This document shows, in pieces, positions 4,578-9,851 of a stretch of DNA of 9,851 bases. The stretch is from contig CALGGV010000168.1 in the NCBI GenBank assembly GCA_937915725.1, forward strand, positions 1 through 9,851. The letters run 5' to 3'. The notes below the pieces were generated by a model. That model was given only the letters and a program-made list of their open reading frames with translations. It was not told where the DNA came from and made no database searches. The stretch comes from an uncultured Selenomonadales bacterium. GTDB taxonomy: Bacteria > Bacillota > Negativicutes > Selenomonadales > Selenomonadaceae. Every line of letters begins with the position of its first letter. Position 1 is the stretch's first letter. The translations under genes were made by a program, and so were the position numbers.

Positions 4578-6491
4578 ATGAATAGTTTTTTACGAAACGT
4601 CGGCTTTTATTTGTTGGTAATATTCGTTGCAATAACGGCGTACGATTATTTTTCCATAAAACCGCAAGCTGTAGAAGAAACAAGTTATTCACAATTTTTA
4701 CAGCGCGTGGAAAGTGGGGAAGTTTCAAAAGTCGTCTTAACTCAAAATTCTATTAAAGCCACAAAAAAGGACGGCACAGAATTTACAACCATTGCACCGG
4801 ATTTTCCTATTGGCGATGAATCACTTATCGGCAAATTGGAGGCTAAGGGCGTCGAAATAACTGCACAAAATCCTAAAGAGCCGCCGTGGTGGATGACGCT
4901 CCTTTCTTCCTTCCTGCCAATTTTACTTTTGATAGGTTTTTGGTTTTTCATAATGAATCAAACGCAAGGATCTGGCAGCAAAGTTATGTCATTCGGCAAA
5001 AGTCGAGCGAAAATGTCAAGCGGCGATAAAGTTAAAATCACTTTTAATGACGTTGCAGGCGCAGACGAGGCTAAGGAAGAATTACAAGAAGTCGTAGAAT
5101 TTCTTAAACATCCGAAAAAATTTAACGATTTGGGCGCACGTATTCCAAAGGGCGTTTTACTTTTTGGACCGCCCGGCACAGGTAAAACTTTGCTTGCTAA
5201 GGCGGTTGCAGGTGAGGCGGGCGTTGCGTTTTTCTCAATCAGCGGCAGTGATTTTGTTGAAATGTTTGTAGGTGTTGGCGCGTCAAGAGTTCGTGATTTA
5301 TTTGCACAGGCAAAGAAAAATTCGCCCTGCATAATTTTCATTGACGAAATTGACGCGGTAGGACGTCAACGCGGCGCAGGTATAAGCGGCGGGCATGACG
5401 AACGTGAACAAACTTTGAATCAGCTTTTAGTTGAAATGGACGGCTTTGCAGCGAATGAAGGAATTATCATTATTGCTGCAACAAACCGCCCGGATATTCT
5501 TGACCACGCACTTTTGAGACCCGGCAGATTTGATAGACAGATTGTAGTTGACAAGCCGGACGTTACGGGCAGAATTGCAATTTTGAAAGTTCACTCAAAA
5601 GGTAAACCTATTGGGCGTGATGTCAATTTGGACGTTTTGGCGCGACGCACTCCAGGATTTACCGGCGCAGATTTAGCTAATCTTGTAAATGAGGCGGCAC
5701 TTTTGGCGGCGCGCAGAAACAAGCATGAAATTAATATGATTGAACTTGAAGAATCCATTGAAAGAGTTATGGCGGGACCGGAAAGAAAATCTAAAGTTAT
5801 GAGCGACGACGAAAAGAAATTGACTGCCTATCATGAAGGCGGGCATGCTCTGGTTGGAATGATGCTTAAACACGCCGACCCCGTTCACAAAGTTACAATC
5901 ATTCCACGCGGGCGCGCAGGCGGTTATACTTTAATGTTGCCAAAGGAAGATAGAAGTTACGCCACGCGCTCTGAACTTTTGGATAGATTGAAAGTTTCAA
6001 TGGGCGGGCGCGTTGCTGAAGAAATTGTGCTTAACGAAATTTCAACCGGCGCATCTCAAGATATTCAACAGGCAAGCAAGATCGTCCGCGCAATGATTAT
6101 GCAATACGGTATGAGCGATACTTTGGGACCTGTTGCTTACGGCAGTGATCAAAATCAAATGTATTTTGGACAAAGTCAACGCAACTATTCTGAAGAAGTT
6201 GCAAGCGAAATTGATAAGGAAGTTCACAAATACCTTGAAGAGGCTTATGACGCTTGCAGAATTATTATCAATGAACACCGCCACGAACTGGATTTAATCG
6301 CACAGGCTTTAATCGACAGAGAAACTTTGACGGCTGACGAATTAAAGGCGATAGTTTTTGGCAGTCCGGAAACAGATCAAAATATTTCACAAATTATCAA
6401 AGAAATGTCCGACGATTTTATAAATTTGTCAAAAGAAAGAAACAAAGTTGAAACATTTGAGCCGGATAATTCTAATCCTACCCCTGTTTAA
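4578..6491 (+). CDS. ftsH: ATP-dependent zinc metalloprotease FtsH
   Basis: FtsH is a membrane-anchored hexameric AAA+ protease that extracts and degrades misfolded membrane proteins and selected soluble regulators. The two membrane segments at about residues 9-25 and 107-126 flank the small outer domain. The AAA module has Walker A GPPGTGKT (197-204), Walker B IIFIDEID (252-259), and the second region of homology, ATNRPD...RPGRFDR (301-320), with arginine fingers R317 and R320. The zinc site is HEGGH (419-423), with D495 as the likely third ligand. The usual motif is HEAGH; the middle Ala is Gly here, which should not affect metal binding. At 637 residues it is full length. AAGGAG at 4565-4570 is 7 bases from the ATG. 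It is the last gene before a strong terminator. Confidence 0.97.
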   Translation: MNSFLRNVGFYLLVIFVAITAYDYFSIKPQAVEETSYSQFLQRVESGEVSKVVLTQNSIKATKKDGTEFTTIAPDFPIGDESLIGKLEAKGVEITAQNPKEPPWWMTLLSSFLPILLLIGFWFFIMNQTQGSGSKVMSFGKSRAKMSSGDKVKITFNDVAGADEAKEELQEVVEFLKHPKKFNDLGARIPKGVLLFGPPGTGKTLLAKAVAGEAGVAFFSISGSDFVEMFVGVGASRVRDLFAQAKKNSPCIIFIDEIDAVGRQRGAGISGGHDEREQTLNQLLVEMDGFAANEGIIIIAATNRPDILDHALLRPGRFDRQIVVDKPDVTGRIAILKVHSKGKPIGRDVNLDVLARRTPGFTGADLANLVNEAALLAARRNKHEINMIELEESIERVMAGPERKSKVMSDDEKKLTAYHEGGHALVGMMLKHADPVHKVTIIPRGRAGGYTLMLPKEDRSYATRSELLDRLKVSMGGRVAEEIVLNEISTGASQDIQQASKIVRAMIMQYGMSDTLGPVAYGSDQNQMYFGQSQRNYSEEVASEIDKEVHKYLEEAYDACRIIINEHRHELDLIAQALIDRETLTADELKAIVFGSPETDQNISQIIKEMSDDFINLSKERNKVETFEPDNSNPTPV

Positions 6492-6515
6492 AAATTTATC
6501 AAATTGAAGTATAAT

Positions 6516-6549
6516 TTCGGCGGAGTTTACATTCTGCCGAATTTTTTTT
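6516..6549 (+). terminator. Intrinsic terminator after ftsH
   Basis: TTCGGCGGA at 6516-6524 pairs with TCTGCCGAA at 6533-6541, giving nine pairs with one wobble and an 8-base loop, directly followed by eight T (6542-6549). It is the best terminator in the window and ends the operon that starts at 847. The next gene's ribosome site begins at the base after the T run, so any message for the asparaginase that comes from ftsH would be reduced. Confidence 0.85.
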
Positions 6550-6561
6550 GGAGGAATTTTT

Positions 6562-7557
6562 ATGAGCGAAATTGTTTTACATTACACTCGCGCAGGACAC
6601 GTTGAAAATATTCATCGCGGGGACGTTGCGGCGATAAATTGCGCAGGCGAAATTGTCTATTCCTTAGGAAATGCAAATTTGCCAATGTTTTGGCGCAGTG
6701 CCGCTAAACCTTTTCAAGCGTTGCCTTTTGTTAAAAACGGCGGCTTAGAAAAATATAATATCACTGATGAAGAATTGGCGTTGCTTGTTTCAAGTCACAG
6801 CGGCGAGCCTAACCACGTTGCACTTGTACGAGAAATTTTAAAAAAATTGGGGCTTGATGAATCAGTTTTAGATTGCGGCGTTGTTCGTCCAATGAGCGGC
6901 AAGGCTTTTAAAGATTTAGTTGCTAAGGGCGAAAAAGTTTTACCCGTTCATAATCCTTGCTCCGGTAAACATTCACAAATTATCGCACTTGCAATGATGT
7001 TGGGGATTCCATTTGAAGGATATACTAAGCCGGAACACGCGGCGCAAAAATTAATTTTTAAACACGTAGCAATGGCGGCGAAAATTCCTGAAGATAAATT
7101 GGAAATTGGAATTGACGGCTGCGGCGTACCGGTTTTTTATTTGCCGCTGTACAATATGGCGTTGGCTTATGCAAGACTTTCAACGCCCGCTAAAGGCGAT
7201 TGGGGCGAATATGAAATTTCCGCTAAAAAAATTCGTGACGCAATGAGCAAGTACCCGCAAGTTATTTCCGGCACGGGCAGAATTGATGCAGTTGTTTCAG
7301 AAATTACCGGCGGCAGAATCATTGCCAAAATCGGCGCGGACGCGGTTTATTGTCTTGCTGTCAAAGATGAAAATTTGGGAATTGCCTTTAAAATTGAAGA
7401 TGGCTCCTACGCTGCAATTAATCCAATGGTTATTGCTGTTTTGAAAAAGTTAGACTTGCTGACGAAAGATGAAGAAAAAGCACTTGAGGAAAAATTCCCG
7501 CCAGTTTTAAAAAATCACCGCGGCGAAATTATCGGCACGATTGAGGCGGTTTTTTAG
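6562..7557 (+). CDS. L-asparaginase, Rhizobium etli ReAV type (Pfam asparaginase II)
   Basis: Members of this family hydrolyse asparagine to aspartate and ammonia. They are unrelated to the classical AnsA/AnsB fold and resemble serine beta-lactamase-like enzymes. The SxxK active-site motif RSAAKPFQ puts S46 and K49 where ReAV has S48 and K51; the SSHSGEP segment (77-83) holds the second serine. C133 and K136 in HNPCSGKH, and C187 in IDGCGVP, match the ReAV zinc ligands C135, K138 and C189 at a constant shift of two, which strongly supports an active enzyme. Length (331) is normal for the family. GGAGGA at 6550-6555 is 6 bases from the ATG. There is no signal peptide, so it should be cytosolic. 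It stands alone after the ftsH terminator; a TATAAT at 6510-6515 could be its own -10 site, but no convincing -35 is seen. Confidence 0.9.
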   Translation: MSEIVLHYTRAGHVENIHRGDVAAINCAGEIVYSLGNANLPMFWRSAAKPFQALPFVKNGGLEKYNITDEELALLVSSHSGEPNHVALVREILKKLGLDESVLDCGVVRPMSGKAFKDLVAKGEKVLPVHNPCSGKHSQIIALAMMLGIPFEGYTKPEHAAQKLIFKHVAMAAKIPEDKLEIGIDGCGVPVFYLPLYNMALAYARLSTPAKGDWGEYEISAKKIRDAMSKYPQVISGTGRIDAVVSEITGGRIIAKIGADAVYCLAVKDENLGIAFKIEDGSYAAINPMVIAVLKKLDLLTKDEEKALEEKFPPVLKNHRGEIIGTIEAVF

Positions 7558-7576
7558 GGACTAGGAATTTTTTACA

Positions 7577-7680
7577 AAGTTTTAAGATTGAACAAGTCGG
7601 AATTTCTTTTTTCAAAAACGGAGTGCGTCCTTTGTGTCTTCTAATCTTCCATTTGTAAATAAAATTTTAGAGATTAAGGA
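7577..7680 (-). repeat. Inverted, diverged copy of the upstream long repeat (core only)
   Basis: Read on the minus strand, this stretch runs TTTACAAATGGAAGATTAGA, then GCACTCCGTTTTTGAAAAAA, then GACTTGTT and TCTTAAAACTT. The same blocks occur in the same order at 56-150 of the first repeat. About 95 bases of the 243-base unit are recognisable. The GTTTTTGAAAAAAGAAA junction is intact here, as in copy 1, unlike the split copy 2. The copy sits between the asparaginase gene and the birA promoter; it contains no gene. Confidence 0.75.
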
Positions 7681-7703
7681 AAGAAAATTTGTATAAAAAA
7701 AAA

Positions 7704-7732
7704 TAGACTTTATAAAAAATTCCTGCTAAAAT
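7704..7732 (+). promoter_or_regulatory. Candidate promoter for birA (extended -10)
   Basis: TAGACT at 7704-7709 (four of six bases of TTGACA) is followed after 17 bases by TAAAAT at 7727-7732 (five of six bases of TATAAT). The -10 hexamer is preceded by TGC, which makes an extended -10 site. It is correctly placed for a leader of about 55 bases before the birA start. A TTGACA at 7754-7759 has no -10 partner at the right distance. Confidence 0.45.
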
Positions 7733-7764
7733 AAAAAAGCTACTATAACAAATTTGACAAAAAG

Positions 7765-7789
7765 CCCTCCAAAAAACGGGGGGGGGTGG
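7765..7789 (+). promoter_or_regulatory. G9 tract and hairpin over the birA ribosome-binding site
   Basis: Nine consecutive G (7778-7786) run into TGGT, and together they form the only Shine-Dalgarno-like sequence before birA. CCCTCC at 7765-7770 can pair with 7778-7783 across a 7-base loop, covering the tract. A G run of this length is prone to slippage, and a change of one or two bases would shift ribosome-site strength or hairpin stability. The run is seen directly; any switching is inferred. Confidence 0.4.
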
Positions 7790-7794
7790 TAGAA

Positions 7795-8760
7795 TTGAAG
7801 AAAAAAATTTTGGAAATGTTAAGAGTTGCAGGCGCAAATTTTGTTTCCGGTGAAAATATTGCTCAAAAATTGGAAGTTTCACGGACGGCAATTTGGAAAC
7901 ATATTCAAATATTGAGGAAGAAAGGTTATAAAATTACGAGCAGTGAAAGATTAGGCTATAAACTTGACGAAACGCCGGATTTACTTTTGCCGGAAATAAT
8001 TCAATACGATTTGCAGACGAAAATTATTGCTGCTGATTCTCAAATTTTCTACAAAAGTTCGATTGATTCAACGAACGAACTTGCAAAAAGATTGGCGTAT
8101 CATGGTGCGCCAGAAGGTACGATTGTAGTTGCAGAGGAACAGACCGGCGGCAAGGGACGCCTTGAACGAAGTTTTTTTTCGCCAAAAGAAAAAGGAATTT
8201 GGTTTTCAGTAATTTTGCGCCCGCAATGTACGCCTAAAGACGCGCCGAAATTTACTTTAATGGCGGCAGTTGCAGTAGCGCGGGCAATGGAACGTTTTAA
8301 TCTGCGCGCCGAAATTAAATGGTCAAACGATATTTTGTATGACGGGCGAAAACTTGTCGGAATTTTAACGGAAATGAGCGCGGAAATTGGCTGTGTAAAT
8401 TATATCGTCGTTGGAATTGGAATAAATGTAAATGTGCGGCGTGAAGAATTTCCGGCGGATATTCGAGAAATTGCAACTTCACTTTCTGAAATGGCTGGAG
8501 AAAATTTAAATCGTGCAGAATTTCTCCGCGCCTTGCTTGAAGAATTTGACAAGCTGTATATTTTCAGCAATTTTGAAGAAATTTTTAAACTTTGGCGGCA
8601 ATACAATATCACACTGGGAAAAAAAGTTACTGTATTTTCGGCTGAAAGTGGCGAAATTTTTACAGGTACAGCGATTGATATTGATGCTGAAGGCGCGTTG
8701 ATAGTAGAAACCGGCGGCGAAAGAAAAATTGTTTATGCAGGCGATGTTTCAATTCGTTAA
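7795..8760 (+). CDS. birA: Bifunctional biotin-protein ligase / biotin operon repressor
   Basis: BirA makes biotinyl-AMP and attaches biotin to carboxylase carrier proteins; as a dimer it represses biotin genes. With TTG at 7795 the protein has 321 residues: a winged helix-turn-helix at about 5-60 (SGENIAQKLEVSRTAIWKHI), a catalytic core, and a C-terminal SH3-like domain from about 270. The biotinyl-AMP loop is GGKGRLER (118-125), KWSND (175-179) carries the catalytic Lys, and VGIGINVN follows. Two positions differ from the usual forms: Glu124 replaces the second Gly of GxGRxGR, and Ser177 replaces Pro of KWPND. I prefer TTG 7795 because GGTGG (7785-7789) then lies 5 bases upstream. GTG 7786 lies in the G run, has no ribosome site, and would add three residues. 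It is transcribed alone. Confidence 0.93.
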   Translation: MKKKILEMLRVAGANFVSGENIAQKLEVSRTAIWKHIQILRKKGYKITSSERLGYKLDETPDLLLPEIIQYDLQTKIIAADSQIFYKSSIDSTNELAKRLAYHGAPEGTIVVAEEQTGGKGRLERSFFSPKEKGIWFSVILRPQCTPKDAPKFTLMAAVAVARAMERFNLRAEIKWSNDILYDGRKLVGILTEMSAEIGCVNYIVVGIGINVNVRREEFPADIREIATSLSEMAGENLNRAEFLRALLEEFDKLYIFSNFEEIFKLWRQYNITLGKKVTVFSAESGEIFTGTAIDIDAEGALIVETGGERKIVYAGDVSIR

Positions 8761-8762
8761 AC

Positions 8763-8794
8763 AAAAAAGACAACCTTAAGGGGCTGTCTTTTTT
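8763..8794. terminator. Shared bidirectional terminator between birA and the minus-strand operon
   Basis: AAAAAAGACAACC at 8763-8775 pairs with GGCTGTCTTTTTT up to 8794, with one internal mismatch and a short loop. The A run on one side and T run on the other make it work in both directions for the two converging genes. The stop codon of the minus-strand gene (8794-8796) overlaps its edge by one base. Confidence 0.85.
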
Positions 8795-9288
8795 TATGCA
8801 ATTTCGCCGTTGCGAATAAGTTCTCGCGCCGCCTTGCCGCTCAAATGTTCAATTTCTAAAATTAAAATTTTAACCGCGTTAATTCTGGAAATTTCCCTGT
8901 CGCGCAGATTTTTTTCAACATTTGGCGAATATTTATCTGCCAAAAGTTCAAGTCCGCGCAATTTTTCGGCGGAGTCTTCAGTAATTCTGATTTTGCCGAA
9001 TGCAATAACACTTGTGAAGTAGCTTGTAAATTCTTCAGCAACAACTTCATGACGTCCGACAACGCAGAATGAAACTTTGTCGTTGTTTTTAACGGCGTCG
9101 ATTTTGTGTCCGGAAAGTGCGCTGTGAAAATAAATTTTGTTGTCTTCGACGGCGTAATTAATTGGTACGGCGTAATTGTAGCCGTCATCGCCGGTAAGTG
9201 CCAAAACTCCAAAAATTCCCTCGCGCAGGATTTTTTCTGCTGTTTCAGTTTTTAAAGCACATTTAGCGCGGCGCATTTCTCTGAACAT
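8794..9288 (-). CDS. NimA-like pyridoxamine 5'-phosphate oxidase-fold (flavin-binding) protein
   Basis: The 164-residue protein begins FREMRR, as proteins of the 5-nitroimidazole resistance (NimA) branch do. It then has the family order: a helix at about 14-23, GVLALTGDDGYNYAVPINYAV (27-47), IYFHSALSGHKIDAV (52-66), VSFCVVG, SVIAFGKIRI, and a C-terminal IEHLSGK. Such proteins are split-barrel dimers that bind FMN or related cofactors. Some reduce nitroimidazoles, but most have no proven substrate, so drug resistance should not be assumed. AGGTGA at 9295-9300 (minus strand) is 6 bases from the ATG, and its TGA is the stop codon of the upstream gene, implying coupled translation. The gene ends in the terminator shared with birA. 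It is the second gene of a two-gene unit. Confidence 0.85.
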   Translation of the reverse strand: MFREMRRAKCALKTETAEKILREGIFGVLALTGDDGYNYAVPINYAVEDNKIYFHSALSGHKIDAVKNNDKVSFCVVGRHEVVAEEFTSYFTSVIAFGKIRITEDSAEKLRGLELLADKYSPNVEKNLRDREISRINAVKILILEIEHLSGKAARELIRNGEIA

Positions 9289-9294
9289 AAAAAA

Positions 9295-9675
9295 TCACCT
9301 GCCGGCAGAAATTCCATCTTTGATAAATTCGGCGAGTTTGGCAGTTTCTTTATCGGCAATTTCAAGGTTGATAAGTTCTTTTCGGCATTCTTGCAAGCCG
9401 TGAATAGCCGCCTCAATTTGTTGCAAAGAAATTGTATCTTCACTTTCAACGATTTTTTTCAGCGAAATTTTACAGCTGTTAGAAAGTTTTGTTCTTAAAT
9501 CTGCGCGACGTTTGTTGTTTTTTTCTATCGCCGCCGCCAAATTCAATAATTGTTCCATTGTATGAACAGCCGCCATATAATCGTATTTCATTTGCGCGGT
9601 TAAGGGAATTAAACTGCCGTCAATCGCAATTCCGCCTTTTTCAAGTGGTTCTTTAAATCTATCAATGGTTGCCAT
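9295..9675 (-). CDS. Helical protein of unknown function
   Basis: The 126-residue protein has no signal peptide or membrane segment. After a short N-terminal stretch with Gly, Ile and Pro (13-25), nearly all of 26-122 is predicted by eye to be helix: AQMKYDYMAAVHTMEQLLNL, then a charged patch with KNNKRRADLRTKL, then ISLQQIEAAIHGLQECRKEL and ADKETAKLAEFIKD. The spacing of Leu, Ile and Ala suggests two or three helices in a coiled-coil or bundle. GGGAG at 9684-9688 (minus strand) is 8 bases from the ATG. Its TGA lies inside the ribosome site of the NimA-like gene, so the two are translated together and probably act in the same process. I do not recognise the family. Confidence 0.8.
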   Translation of the reverse strand: MATIDRFKEPLEKGGIAIDGSLIPLTAQMKYDYMAAVHTMEQLLNLAAAIEKNNKRRADLRTKLSNSCKISLKKIVESEDTISLQQIEAAIHGLQECRKELINLEIADKETAKLAEFIKDGISAGR

Positions 9676-9707
9676 TTTTCAAACTCCCTGTAAAACTTTT
9701 TTCAAAA

Positions 9708-9735
9708 ATTATATCAAAGTTTGCGCAGTTTGCAA
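9708..9735 (-). promoter_or_regulatory. Promoter of the two-gene minus-strand operon
   Basis: On the minus strand, TTGCAA (9735-9730) is followed after 16 bases by a perfect TATAAT (9713-9708), placing the start of transcription near 9701 and giving a leader of about 25 bases. An imperfect inverted repeat, AAAGTTTGC at 9716-9724 and GCAACTTT at 9732-9739, spans the spacer and the -35 hexamer and could bind a repressor. GTTTGC also occurs twice in direct orientation (9719 and 9728). Confidence 0.7.
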
Positions 9736-9747
9736 CTTTAAAATTTT

Positions 9748-9771
9748 AAAAAAAATTCTGCCACAAGCAGA
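9748..9771 (-). terminator. Weak intrinsic terminator on the minus strand
   Basis: On the minus strand TCTGC (9771-9767) pairs with GCAGA (9761-9757) across a 5-base loop, followed after AA-like bases by eight T (9755-9748). The stem is short. It would end a minus-strand gene entering from the right edge and separate it from the operon promoter at 9708-9735. Bases 9772-9851 show no gene I can support. Confidence 0.4.
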
Positions 9772-9851
9772 CGCTTAAAATTTTTATAATCATTTCTAGT
9801 ATAAGTATTTCAGAAATCGATTTTTTGGCGGAAAATATCCACGACAAGCCG

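Noticed and set aside
4958..5341. Minus-strand open frame inside ftsH
   Set aside because: It is antisense to the conserved AAA module, has no ribosome site and reflects codon bias in ftsH.
6510..6515. Perfect TATAAT as a promoter for the asparaginase gene
   Set aside because: There is no recognisable -35 at 16-18 bases and no TGn extension, and transcription would start inside the ftsH terminator stem. I mention it only as a possibility.
7667..7891. Minus-strand open frame between asparaginase and birA
   Set aside because: It crosses the birA promoter, the G run and the N-terminal helix-turn-helix, and encodes low-complexity Phe/Leu-rich sequence.
8862..9212. Second minus-strand open frame overlapping the NimA-like gene
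   Set aside because: It overlaps the NimA-like gene on the same strand in another frame; the NimA-like frame has the family motifs and a ribosome site, this one has neither.
9772..9851. C-terminal end of a minus-strand gene entering from the right edge
   Set aside because: Two frames run in from the edge and stop after about 13 to 17 codons, and a weak terminator follows, so a gene end is plausible. The piece is too short to choose a frame or a product.

Overview
The window comes from an AT-rich bacterial chromosome, most likely Bacillota and probably a non-sporulating Negativicute (Selenomonadales-like). The phylum call rests on the gene order divIC - yabR (S1 protein) - tilS - hpt - ftsH, which matches the Bacillus/Clostridium cluster except that spoIIE is missing between yabR and tilS. 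Strong AGGAGG-type ribosome sites and several TTG starts agree with this. The class is an inference from gene content and protein style; no rRNA is present to settle it.

Layout. Bases 1-846 hold no gene. They are mostly a repeat of about 243 bp: one full copy, a second copy split by a 184-base GC-richer insert, and the start of a third. Next comes a sigma-H-like promoter candidate (775-804). Bases 847-6491 carry eight tightly packed plus-strand genes: a tandem zinc-ribbon protein, a DivIC-like division protein, an S1-domain RNA-binding protein, a short TilS, a Dabb-domain protein, Hpt, a small exported protein and FtsH. A clear terminator ends this run at 6516-6549. A single asparaginase gene (6562-7557) of the Rhizobium etli ReAV type follows. 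The gap 7558-7794 holds an inverted copy of the upstream repeat, an extended -10 promoter candidate and a run of nine G at the start of birA. birA (7795-8760) converges on a two-gene minus-strand operon across a shared bidirectional terminator (8763-8794). That operon encodes an uncharacterised helical protein and a NimA-like flavin-binding (PPOX-fold) protein, read from a good promoter at 9708-9735.

How the genes fit together. The main operon joins septum assembly (DivIC), RNA and translation functions (S1 protein, TilS decoding of AUA), purine salvage (Hpt) and membrane protein quality control (FtsH). Next to it are nitrogen/amino-acid metabolism (asparaginase) and control of biotin (BirA).

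I saw no mobile element with a transposase, no CRISPR array, no toxin-antitoxin pair and no obvious defence system. The least explained parts are the dispersed repeat family with its interrupted copy, the tandem zinc-ribbon protein, the hairpin that covers the tilS ribosome site, the G9 tract at birA, and the unknown protein at 9295-9675.
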